The notes beneath the pieces are model-generated. The model did no database searches and was not told where the DNA came from. It was given only the letters and a program-made list of their open reading frames with translations. Shown piece by piece: positions 46,547-54,183 of a stretch of DNA of 64,000 nt. Positions within the stretch are counted from its first letter, which is position 1, and every line of letters starts with the position of its first letter. Source of the DNA: Candidatus Rifleibacteriota bacterium. Lineage in GTDB: Bacteria; Muiribacteriota; Ozemobacteria; Ozemobacterales; Ozemobacteraceae. Location: contig JADFXM010000017.1 in NCBI GenBank assembly GCA_015233565.1, positions 62,001 to 126,000 of the forward strand, read 5' to 3'. A program made the translations under genes and the position numbers.

Positions 46547-46708
46547 ATGGAAGGAAAAACAGGAGACAGAGTTACGATTAAAGGTGTTTATAAATGCAAG
46601 GAACATCCCGATTCAACGAAGAATTTCGACAAAGGCAAAGTTTTTCTCCCTTGTTGCAGAGCAGGAAGCCATGGCACAGTCTGGGTACTTGTCAGAAAGA
46701 TGGCTTAA
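46547..46708 (+). CDS. Small 53-aa Cys/His protein, possible zinc ribbon
   Basis: An ATG six bases after AAAGGA opens a 53-aa frame ending at TAA 46706-46708. The product has GVYKCKEH (Cys17, His20), a KGKVFLPCCRAGSHGT segment (Cys36, Cys37, His42) and a final WVLV. The spacing C-x2-H ... C-C and the pattern G-x-Y-x-C ... F-x-P-C-x3-G ... GT-x-W-x-L resembles short zinc-binding proteins of the YjzC type. A terminator follows. A longer overlapping frame (46392-46808) lacks a ribosome site and is judged a shadow. Confidence 0.65.
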   Translation: MEGKTGDRVTIKGVYKCKEHPDSTKNFDKGKVFLPCCRAGSHGTVWVLVRKMA

Positions 46709-46845
46709 TATTTACATTTCAAAAAAGCGGAATCGTTTAATTCGCGATTTCGGATTGTTTTTCCCCTGTAAGGATCTCAAAAACAAAACAGCAAAACTCG
46801 GGATGTAATTCGCTTTTTATTTGATCCTGAGCTTAAATTAAAAAC

Positions 46846-46873
46846 AAAAAAACGCCTTTATAGGCGTTTTTTT
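46846..46873. terminator. Bidirectional rho-independent terminator
   Basis: ACGCCT / AGGCGT core with a TTAT loop, flanked by A-run on the left and T-run on the right. It serves the small gene (plus) and secG (minus). Confidence 0.88.
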
Positions 46874-46918
46874 GCTTTTTAAAACTTTGCGAAAATATTA
46901 CGATTTAATAAAAAAACT

Positions 46919-47233
46919 CTATTTCCCTGATGGAGGTTGAACTGGGGCTTCCATTGGGGGCTGAGTTCTATAATTTCCTGATGCACTCATTGTTCCATCC
47001 ATTTTGGGGACAAAAACCGCCAAAACTAAGGAAGTGATCATAAAAATAACTGCCATTCCGGTAGTAAATTTGGCAATAGGAGTAGTTGAACCTCTCTCAC
47101 CAAACATTGTGTTTGAAGCTCCGCCTCCGAAAGCGCCAGCGAGTCCTTCGCCTTTGTCAGCCTGTAAGAGGACAATCACGATAAGACCAATACAAACCAA
47201 GAAATGAACAAATTTAATTAAAATGGCTATCAT
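46919..47233 (-). CDS. secG: Preprotein translocase subunit SecG
   Basis: 104 aa. Two membrane segments (about 3-20 and 56-76) enclose the SecG signature: LLQADKGEGLAGAFGGGASN followed by MFGERGSTTPIAKFT. It joins SecY and SecE in the inner-membrane channel and helps SecA-driven export. The C-terminus is Pro-rich and short. AGGAG precedes the ATG. It is divergent from hisS and convergent with the small Cys/His gene. Its presence fits the many exported proteins of this window. Confidence 0.96.
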   Translation of the reverse strand: MIAILIKFVHFLVCIGLIVIVLLQADKGEGLAGAFGGGASNTMFGERGSTTPIAKFTTGMAVIFMITSLVLAVFVPKMDGTMSASGNYRTQPPMEAPVQPPSGK

Positions 47234-47499
47234 GCCTTAATGCTCCTGAAAAATAAATGAAAATTGTACGAAAATTTCAGCTTGAGAAGTTTACCAATCG
47301 CGGCGATGTTTGTCAATGGAAATTAAATTTTTTCCAAAAATGTGCCCAACTTCACTTTACACAAAGTGATTAAAAGTTTATAGTTCCGGCTTGAAAATCT
47401 TTAAAAAAGCAATACCATTTAGTTGTATTCCAAAAAGTATTTTTCATTTATTAGGTGCCTGCTTGGTATTAAATAAAAGTTCCCAAAGGAGCTCTGATA

Positions 47500-48867
47500 A
47501 TGAGCACTATTTCGACTAATCCTCCCAGCGGAATGCGGGATTTTCCACCAGAAGAGTTGGCTTGTAGAAGGTATATTGAAAAAATTATCCGAAAAGTTTA
47601 CGAATCATATGGTTTCGTGGAAATTGAAACTCCGGCTATAGAAAATCTCTCAACCCTTCTTGGAAAATATGGAGAAGAAGGTGACCAGCTTATTTTTCGT
47701 ATTTTGCACCGCCGTGAGAAATTGGCAAGAGCGCTTGATGGGAAACCTTCTGAATCAGACCTGGCTGATTCTGCGCTTCGATATGACCTTACAGTTCCGT
47801 TTGCTCGTTTCATAGCAAACAATCCGAAGCTCCCCCGTTTTTTTAAACGTTACCAGATACAATCAGTCTGGAGAGCTGACCGTCCTGGAAAGGGGCGATT
47901 CCGCGAGTTTTGTCAGTGCGATGTTGATATCATCGGATCAAATTCAGTAATTGCAGAAGCCGAAGTATGCGGAGCAGTGGCAAGAGTCCTCAAAGAAGTG
48001 GGGCTAACCGAATTCAATATCCACTTAAATCATAGGCAATTACTCAGGCGCTTGATTTGCCTGGCGCAAATTCCGGAGCAGTTTGAAGAATCTTCTCTTG
48101 TCGCGTTGGATAAACTCGATAAAGTAGGGATCGAAGGAGTTACCAAAGAGCTTAGGGAGCGAGGAATCGAGGAAGGATCAGCGAAAAAACTGATCGAACT
48201 AACGAATTCTAACTCTAACGACAATAGATCTGAAATTGAAAGATTAAAAAGCGCTTTTGTTGGTGACCAAGAAGCCTTAGGGGCTATCTCCCAACTTTCG
48301 GAAATGCTGGATTACTGCAACGGTTCTCCCGCAAGTGGGCATCTCAAGCTTGATTGTTCGCTTGCCCGCGGTCTTGGATATTATACCGGCCCAATTTTTG
48401 AAATTAGAGTCATGGATTTGAAGGGGAGTTTGGGTGGTGGTGGACGCTACGATAATCTAGTGGGAATGTTTAAAGGAAGTCCGATTCCTGCAGTGGGTTT
48501 TTCCATAGGATTTGAAAGACTTGTATTGGTTGCTCAGGAAAAGAAACTGATGCCTTATTTGTCGGTTGGTCCGGATGTTTTGCTTTGCCGATTTCCTGAT
48601 GTTGAGATTTCAGAAGTAATTAAGACTGCCGAATTTTTTCGGGATAAGGGCTTAAAGGTTGAGATTTTTCCAGAACCGTCTAAACTTGGTAAACAGCTTT
48701 CTTATGCAGGTGAAATCAAAGTAAAGGTTGCCGGAATTCTTGGTTCTGATGAGCTAAGAGAGCATAAGATTACGTTGAAACAGCTTGAAACCGGTGAACA
48801 AATTAATATTCGGGTTGATGAAGCAACGGAAAAAATTTTATCTTGGATAAAAACAGGGAAAAAGTAA
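47500..48867 (+). CDS. hisS: Histidyl-tRNA synthetase
   Basis: 455 aa class II synthetase. Motifs: GMRDFPPEE at the N-terminus, the motif 2 region FKRYQIQSVWRADRPGKGRF followed by FCQCDVDIIG, and the His-specific ARGLGYYTGPIFE and GGGGRYDNLVGMF blocks, then motif 3 in PAVGFSIGFERLVL. The C-terminal anticodon-binding domain is complete (about 365-450). It attaches histidine to tRNA-His. AAAGGAG precedes the ATG. No neighbour forms an obvious operon with it. Confidence 0.97.
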   Translation: MSTISTNPPSGMRDFPPEELACRRYIEKIIRKVYESYGFVEIETPAIENLSTLLGKYGEEGDQLIFRILHRREKLARALDGKPSESDLADSALRYDLTVPFARFIANNPKLPRFFKRYQIQSVWRADRPGKGRFREFCQCDVDIIGSNSVIAEAEVCGAVARVLKEVGLTEFNIHLNHRQLLRRLICLAQIPEQFEESSLVALDKLDKVGIEGVTKELRERGIEEGSAKKLIELTNSNSNDNRSEIERLKSAFVGDQEALGAISQLSEMLDYCNGSPASGHLKLDCSLARGLGYYTGPIFEIRVMDLKGSLGGGGRYDNLVGMFKGSPIPAVGFSIGFERLVLVAQEKKLMPYLSVGPDVLLCRFPDVEISEVIKTAEFFRDKGLKVEIFPEPSKLGKQLSYAGEIKVKVAGILGSDELREHKITLKQLETGEQINIRVDEATEKILSWIKTGKK

Positions 48868-49327
48868 TATCAAATACCATTTCAATTTAAGCAGGCTCAA
48901 ATTCATAGACAAAGACAGTAGTAGGATATATGGGCGGGAAGCTCCAAGTAAATCGCGAACAACACTGTTGGTGAACATTTCGAGCATGGTTGCTGAAAAT
49001 CGAACGGTAATTTGTGTTACGAAACATTTATAGACCCACTGCTCAGGGAGAAGCACGTGGGCCGTTACCGGAGTGCTTCTCTTCCTAAAAGCCACCAAAA
49101 GGTCAGAATTCCAATTGTCGCCAGCTGGCGTTTCCTCGGCAAAACAGTTTCACAAGCCATTTTTTTTATTTAAAATACTTTTCGATAGGATTTTATCCTG
49201 AGACCAACTTCCAAAAAAATTCATCAGAAGATCCCTCTCAAAGCAAGTTGCCATTTCATTAATCGAAAAAAGGATTTCAAATTTGAATCCCCGAGATTGG
49301 GAAGTCTGAAGGTTGGAGATGGTTTAC
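48868..49327. other. 460-bp intergenic region with a 9-bp hairpin
   Basis: No convincing gene. At 49048-49056 and 49073-49081, GAGAAGCAC and GTGCTTCTC form a perfect 9-bp stem with a 16-nt loop. It has no T-run. A leftward 86-codon frame at 48838-49098 overlaps hisS and has no recognised motif. The segment could hold a decayed gene. Confidence 0.45.
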
Positions 49328-50215
49328 TCAGGCATCTTTAGCCCATTTCCCCAGGAATTTTCTTTTTTGAGAAGGGTTTTCCGGAAATTTGTTTGCTGGA
49401 ATTGCCCGGGATTTTGCCGGTTCATCGCATTTCTGGCAGATTGGAAAATCAGGACCGTTAAACATCAGATTTGTTTTTGTTTCAAGCAGCTTTTCATGAG
49501 GGTCTGAAAGAATATTTCCAAGTTTGGTTGTACCGGTCAAATCGTGACAGCAGGAAAGAAGATCTCCTTGCCAGGTTATAAAGGAGTGAACTGCAAATAA
49601 TCCGCATTGTTTTACTGCTTGGAATTTGGAAGAGATCAAATTCGGTTGGTCTAAATTTCCTCCCCGGCTGTGGCATGCAAAGAAACGCCCCTGGCAGTTT
49701 TCTTTTTTCCAAAAAGTCATGAATTCCTTTTCCTCATCAAGGTTTAGTTGAGTTCCAAGCCCATTGATAATGATTGCCGATTTACAAAGTGCTTTGCGTA
49801 AATTTCTGATTCCTTCAATTAAATTATACGCATTTGCCCCTGGGATCAACTTTTCCAGGATAGTTTCTCTCAGAGTTGGGAAAGAAACTTCAACGAAAGT
49901 TGGTTTTGCAAAGACCATTTTTTCAATTATCATTTCATTGATTGAATTTGCAGGAATTACGATCCCGATTTTTCCGCCTGAATCTATGTAAGATTTAAGG
50001 AAAAAGTGCCATTCCGGATGAAGAAGAGGATTTCCCATTCCTGAAATGGCGATTCTGGATGGAATTTTCATCAATTCCCTGGAAATCAGCGAAAAAGTCT
50101 CTGATTGCATGCTTCCAACAGGACGAGTAATTTTTTCCCGGGGACAAAAAATGCAAGTACAACCACAAATATTTGTAATTTCCAGATCAACGCTAAAAAA
50201 AGGCCATTTATTCAT
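49328..50215 (-). CDS. Radical SAM protein with C-terminal Cys cluster
   Basis: About 295 aa from ATG 50215, 14 bp after the upstream gene stop; a longer frame from 50377 would overlap that gene by 149 bp and encodes no conserved sequence there. The [4Fe-4S] motif C-x3-C-x2-C is ICGCTCIFC (Cys17, 21, 24). A GNP-type strand ISGMGNPLLH follows. The C-terminal part has CGLFAVHSFITWQGDLLSCC and CQKCDE, a SPASM/twitch-like extra cluster. Such proteins modify peptides, sugars or cofactors; the substrate is unknown. It is in an apparent operon with the WbsX/GH99-like gene. Confidence 0.88.
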   Translation of the reverse strand: MNKWPFFSVDLEITNICGCTCIFCPREKITRPVGSMQSETFSLISRELMKIPSRIAISGMGNPLLHPEWHFFLKSYIDSGGKIGIVIPANSINEMIIEKMVFAKPTFVEVSFPTLRETILEKLIPGANAYNLIEGIRNLRKALCKSAIIINGLGTQLNLDEEKEFMTFWKKENCQGRFFACHSRGGNLDQPNLISSKFQAVKQCGLFAVHSFITWQGDLLSCCHDLTGTTKLGNILSDPHEKLLETKTNLMFNGPDFPICQKCDEPAKSRAIPANKFPENPSQKRKFLGKWAKDA

Positions 50216-50228
50216 TGTCTGTCTCAAG

Positions 50229-51329
50229 TTAAGGGTTTGGAAAACGTGAGGAGCGAGCAGCTTTGATTGCTTCGAGCCAGCTGTAGCCATGCTTTTGATC
50301 GGGTTCGAGGTAATGTCCTTCACTCCATTCATTCCATGACGAAATGAATACCGGAGCTTCCGGAAAAACATTTTCATAGCTAAATTTCAGTGCCTTTTCC
50401 AAAATCATGCGAAACCTGTCCGGAGATCGTCCGGTAATAACTGGCCACCAGGGATATTTACGAGGTTTTTCTTTTCCGTAATCTGAACTTCGTGGAGTGG
50501 CATCCCAGCCGGTTGATACAGAGGGCATGTATGGTAAGCCTGAAATTCGCATGTAATCGCCCCACTTTTCAGATTTCTCATTTGAGCTTGTCCAGTAATC
50601 CTGGAGATATTCGCCTTTCCAATCTGGCATGAAAACATAATGAGTTACACTATCAAATCCAATTTCCTTTAAATTGCCTGCAAATTCTGGAATAGGGTCG
50701 ATTCCGGCCAGGTGCAAGCCGCCAAAACCATTTTGTTTGAGCCAATGTTTAGCCCTAGTAATCGAATTTTTTGCCTTTTCCATACCAAGTTGTCGTAGAA
50801 AGAAATTTGTGTCGAAAATGCTTAAATAAGGTTTTTCATTTATTTTTAAGTAATTAGGAAGAGAAAAATAATTTTCAGCTATAAATTGTACAAACTCTAA
50901 GAAGTCCTTCTCGTCGGTATAAACCAAACGTTTCGGGTCAATGATCATTGCGGCAGGGTCTTTAACAGGAAGAACCCAGCGGGGCATCCTGTTAGCCCAG
51001 AAAACTGCAAACTTAAGTTGTCCGGAATTGGGAGATTTCAAAAAACCTTTATCAAGAGCTGCATCGAGCAAAATTTTACCGCGGCTCCAGTAAAATGCAA
51101 AGATAAAAGCATCAACACCGTGATTCAAAGCGCTTTGTATTTTAAGTTCAAAATTTTTCGGGTCTGAGTCATCGTGTTTTCCCCAGAGGGGAAGGTTGGG
51201 CTGTTCATGACCTTCAAATCTTGGAGTAGCTTTGTATACAAGGTCCCATTCTGACCAACCCTGTGGCAAAGAAGCATTTCTAATGGGACATTTGTGCCAT
51301 CCAGGATAATAGTATGCGGCTATTTTCAT
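50229..51329 (-). CDS. WbsX/GH99-like glycan-active protein
   Basis: 366 aa without signal peptide. It opens with KIAAYYYPGWHKC and QGWSEWDLVYKATPRFEGH, then LPLWGKHDDSDP. The C-terminal WNEWSEGHYLEPDQKHGYSW is the signature of the WbsX family (Glyco_tran_WbsX, GH99-like fold), which is found in O-antigen and S-layer glycan clusters. Whether members hydrolyse or transfer sugars is not settled. The adjacent radical SAM gene is 14 bp downstream. No strong ribosome site was seen at the ATG, which lies after an AT-rich stretch. Confidence 0.88.
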   Translation of the reverse strand: MKIAAYYYPGWHKCPIRNASLPQGWSEWDLVYKATPRFEGHEQPNLPLWGKHDDSDPKNFELKIQSALNHGVDAFIFAFYWSRGKILLDAALDKGFLKSPNSGQLKFAVFWANRMPRWVLPVKDPAAMIIDPKRLVYTDEKDFLEFVQFIAENYFSLPNYLKINEKPYLSIFDTNFFLRQLGMEKAKNSITRAKHWLKQNGFGGLHLAGIDPIPEFAGNLKEIGFDSVTHYVFMPDWKGEYLQDYWTSSNEKSEKWGDYMRISGLPYMPSVSTGWDATPRSSDYGKEKPRKYPWWPVITGRSPDRFRMILEKALKFSYENVFPEAPVFISSWNEWSEGHYLEPDQKHGYSWLEAIKAARSSRFPNP

Positions 51330-51457
51330 CGCTATAGAAACCTTATTGTATTTTTAAACTTTAATCGACAGGGTACCTTTTTGACTGCTAATTTATTTTC
51401 AGCACTTTGTTACAGAGATCCTCTCCCTTCCTTCCTTACCTCAATAAGGTGGATTCA
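51330..51457. other. Left flank of the tandem repeat
   Basis: Non-coding. An isolated TTAATCGACAG near 51360-51370 matches the end of the 133-bp repeat unit and may be a leftover fragment. Confidence 0.4.
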
Positions 51458-51860
51458 CTAACGAGACTGTCGAAAAATACCCTATTCTTCATACTTTTAT
51501 GTACCTATTCGAATTTTCGCCTCCCTATTTTAGCATCACCAGTGAGCCGCTCTGTACCGAATAAAATGTACCGAAATTTTTCGACAACTTCTAACGAGCC
51601 TGTCGGAATATTCCCCCATTCTCATTTTTTTAATGTAACCATCCAAATTTTCGCCCCGCTTTTACGCATCTGAAGGGGGTCGTTTTGTATCGAATAAAAT
51701 ATACCGAGATTAATCGACAGTCTCTAACGAGACTGTCGGAATATTCCTGAAAATTCGCTTTTTTGTGTACCTACCAATTTTTTGTCCCGCTTTTTTGCAT
51801 CACCAGCGAGCTGATTTGTACCGAACAAAATATACCGAAGTTTTTCGACAGCTTCTAACG
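51458..51860. repeat. Three tandem copies of a 133-bp non-coding repeat
   Basis: Units start at 51458, 51591 and 51724 (133, 133 and 131 bp), each beginning CTAACGAG(A/C)CTGTCG and ending TACCGA..TTTTTCGACA.(C/T)TT. A six-base start of a fourth copy (CTAACG) closes the array at 51855-51860. The middle of each unit varies more than its ends, and TACCGA(A/G) occurs twice within the right third. The ends are inverted relative to each other, so every junction is a palindrome. No unit has a long ORF. It lies between the WbsX/GH99-like gene and a DUF2993-like gene. Confidence 0.88.
51715..51738. repeat. Perfect junction palindrome between repeat units 2 and 3
   Basis: CGACAGTCTC, the four-base loop TAAC, then GAGACTGTCG: a perfect 10-bp stem. 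The junction of units 1 and 2 (51582-51605) has the same layout with three mismatches. Confidence 0.85.
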
Positions 51861-52029
51861 CATAATTTATTTATCACTTTGGTCGTGTTGACTTCGCTCA
51901 ACTAACGTTTTTCCAAGTTGCTTATTCAGAAAGTTTGTAAGGTTTCTTTTGGTCCGCATTACCGTTGAGGAGCCAGTTCTTGCCAAGGTATTGATGCTGA
52001 CGAGATTGACCTAACTAATTTTTCCGATA
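51861..52029. other. Right flank of the tandem repeat, no gene
   Basis: Non-coding spacer with a small hairpin GTTGA-CTTCGC-TCAAC near 51887-51902. Nothing else recognised. Confidence 0.4.
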
Positions 52030-52779
52030 TCAGCGACTATTAAAAATATAACCCTTATACCATAGGGTTCCATCCTGTAATTTAAACTCTTCAATTCCGC
52101 AGGGGAAGGGAACCTTAGAAAAATCCCACATTGGATTTAGCCAATTCAGAAGCTGACTTTTTATTTCTGGAGTAATTTCCACTCCATTTATTTTTCCCGA
52201 AACAATTTCTGCTAGAACTTGGTTGTTCTGGAGGTTGAACTTGATTGTCGCTTCAATTTTGGATGAAGCTTGTATTGAAAAAAATGGAAGACTGGTAAGT
52301 ATTTTCCACAGGTTGATGGTTCCATTAATTTCCACTTCGCTATTTCCAATCTGGATTTCTAGACTCTCAAGAAGTGGGTTCTGGCCTTTTTGCCTGTCGA
52401 TCTTTTTTCTGATTATTTTATTCAAATCGGACTCAGCCAGTTTTACTGTTCCATTAATCGATTCAATTTTTCTGACTTCCTCGAAAGTTGCATTTCCACC
52501 TTGTATGGCACTGATAGCGTCTTTGCTGATTCCTTCGATTCTTATTTCAGCCTCTGCGATTGGAAATTCTCCGATTTCCTGATTCTTTACCTGGAAAAAT
52601 AGGTTGTCCCCTGTTTGCTGGAAATTTAACTTGAAAAGATTGTTTAATCCTCGAATAATTTCTTTTTTGAAACCGGAAATTGTATGTTCAGTTATTGGAA
52701 GAGCCTCCAGAGGTGTTACTGAAAATGCAGCAAGCATAAATAGAAAAAACGACATCAGAGTGAATGAGACTTTTTTCAT
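52030..52779 (-). CDS. Exported DUF2993/LmeA-like protein
   Basis: 249 aa from ATG 52779, nine bases after GGGAG; an in-frame TTG at 52797 overlaps the ribosome site. A signal peptide (about 1-26, ending PLEA) is followed by a beta-rich fold with long strands: FFQVKNQEIGEFPIAEAEIRIEGIS, then NGTVKLAESDLNKIIRKKI and EIQIGNSEVEINGTINLW. This pattern matches DUF2993 proteins, lipid-binding TULIP-like sheets. Role unknown; an envelope lipid carrier is possible. No operon partner is certain. Confidence 0.7.
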   Translation of the reverse strand: MKKVSFTLMSFFLFMLAAFSVTPLEALPITEHTISGFKKEIIRGLNNLFKLNFQQTGDNLFFQVKNQEIGEFPIAEAEIRIEGISKDAISAIQGGNATFEEVRKIESINGTVKLAESDLNKIIRKKIDRQKGQNPLLESLEIQIGNSEVEINGTINLWKILTSLPFFSIQASSKIEATIKFNLQNNQVLAEIVSGKINGVEITPEIKSQLLNWLNPMWDFSKVPFPCGIEEFKLQDGTLWYKGYIFNSR

Positions 52780-52907
52780 TCGATTTTTTCTCCCCAAAAT
52801 TTAGATAACCACTTGACCTTGAAGGATTTGCCTTCTGCTTATTATGTCAGTTCCTTTCACCGGGCAAAGCAAATCTCGTTTTTCCAGCGTTTGGCTGTTG
52901 GGGGGGG

Positions 52908-53414
52908 TTAGATCTTCCGTGAATCATATGCCCAGTGCAGAACAGCCTGGCGTTGTTTTCTTCGACAGTCGAGATGACCGGGGTAACAATTCCTTTCGAT
53001 TTGTACTATGTGCCGGCGAATTGCTCGCCAGCGTTTTATTTGGCGTTGGTCATCAGGACACCGTCTTCCCAAATAGTATCTGCAATACCATTGAAACCAT
53101 CCTCTCGGATCTTCGATATAAATCCATCCCTTTCTTCGCCACTCCGCCAAAGATTGTGAAGCATTGACTCCGAAAAAGTTCAAATCCGGGTTATGGCGCA
53201 CGGAACAAAGTTTCGCGTGGTCAAACCAATCCGATGGAAATTCGCCCACACAATCTGTCATGTATTTTCCGCCAAAAATCCCGAGCTTAAGTAACTCTTT
53301 GGGAGATAATTCGGGCAGAAAATCAGGAGAGAAATTTTTTCCCATGGGTTCGGTGAGAGCGTAAACATAGTTGATTTGCATCAGATCATTTACCACAACA
53401 TGTTTTCCGTTCAT
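52908..53414 (-). CDS. Conserved protein of unknown function
   Basis: 168 aa. I recall this family as widespread and uncharacterised. Its motifs are PMGKNFSPDFLPELSPKELL, FGGKYMTDC, FPSDWFDHAKL, NFFGVNASQSLAEWRRKGWI, DPRGWFQWYCRYYLGRR and a final RQAVLHWAYDSRKI. It is rich in Trp, Arg and Cys and has no signal peptide. The density of conserved residues suggests an enzyme or nucleic-acid-binding protein, but no function is known to me. GAAGGA lies seven bases upstream of the ATG. The plus-strand frames across the same stretch are its shadows. Confidence 0.85.
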   Translation of the reverse strand: MNGKHVVVNDLMQINYVYALTEPMGKNFSPDFLPELSPKELLKLGIFGGKYMTDCVGEFPSDWFDHAKLCSVRHNPDLNFFGVNASQSLAEWRRKGWIYIEDPRGWFQWYCRYYLGRRCPDDQRQIKRWRAIRRHIVQIERNCYPGHLDCRRKQRQAVLHWAYDSRKI

Positions 53415-53623
53415 TTTTTTTCCTTCAAGCTGGGCGATCTAAAATTTTCTTTGTAGAGTCCTCTTCTTATGCAAATTATAGACGATCAATTTTGGAGTGT
53501 CAAAGAAATCGAGTATAGGAAAGAAGCTTTCCCCGCACTTTTTTGGAAAATGTGTAGTCTACGTTCTTGCTTGAGAAAATGTGGTAGAGTAAGAAAATAA
53601 ACTGAAATGAAAGGAAAAATGAA

Positions 53624-54145
53624 ATGATTAAAACAACTTTTGGAAGTTTGAGGCCCTACGCTTTGGCTGACGTCGAAAGTCTTGTCAAATATGCTGATAA
53701 TCCAAAAATTGCGGCAAATCTGCGAGATGGATTTCCAAGTCCGTATACCCGTGAAAAGGGCCTGGAGTTTATTAACATTGCACTTGCAAAAAATCCACCT
53801 ACGCTTTTTGCGATTGTTGATTCCAAGGAGATGATTGGTGGAATCGGATTGATGGTGAAAGAGGATGTTCATCGTCTGACTGCAGAATTGGGGTATTGGC
53901 TTGGTGAACCTTATTGGGGACGAGGAATTCTCACCGAAGCTGTTCGTGCTATCATACCCTATGGTTTTGAGAAGCTTGGATTGTTGCGTATTTACGCAGA
54001 ACCTTACGATTTTAATCTCGCCTCCTGCCGGGTTTTGGAGAAATCAGGATTTGTTTTTGAAGGGCGTCTGAAAAACAATGTTATTAAAAATGGAATTGTG
54101 CGAGACTCAATGTTATACGCTATAACGAGGAACTTAGCGAGCTAG
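53624..54145 (+). CDS. GNAT acetyltransferase, RimJ/RimL-like
   Basis: 173 aa. The pattern of RimJ/RimL N-acetyltransferases is clear: LRPYALADVESLVKYADNP at the N-terminus, GGIGLMVKEDVHRLTAELGYWLG, the acetyl-CoA loop PYWGRGILTEAVRAI and the C-terminal LLRIYAEPYDFNLASCRVLEKSGF. It acetylates an amino group, either a ribosomal-protein N-terminus or a small molecule. AAAGGA precedes the ATG. It converges on the NtrC-type regulator 38 bp away and is probably monocistronic. Confidence 0.93.
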   Translation: MIKTTFGSLRPYALADVESLVKYADNPKIAANLRDGFPSPYTREKGLEFINIALAKNPPTLFAIVDSKEMIGGIGLMVKEDVHRLTAELGYWLGEPYWGRGILTEAVRAIIPYGFEKLGLLRIYAEPYDFNLASCRVLEKSGFVFEGRLKNNVIKNGIVRDSMLYAITRNLAS

Positions 54146-54183
54146 CGTGGTTTACTTGCCAAAAATCTAATTAGGACAAAAGA

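Noticed and set aside
46392..46808. 138-codon gene
   Set aside because: No ribosome site, low-complexity composition, and it covers the better-supported 53-aa gene in another frame.
48838..49098. Leftward 86-codon gene
   Set aside because: Overlaps the hisS 3' end, no ribosome site, no recognised motif.
51458..51860. CRISPR array or integron attC array
   Set aside because: Units of 133 bp are far too long for CRISPR and lack repeat-spacer alternation; no integrase gene and no GTTRRRY core sites are evident.
52844..53167. Plus-strand gene
   Set aside because: Shadow of the conserved minus-strand gene at 52908-53414, whose motifs are clear.
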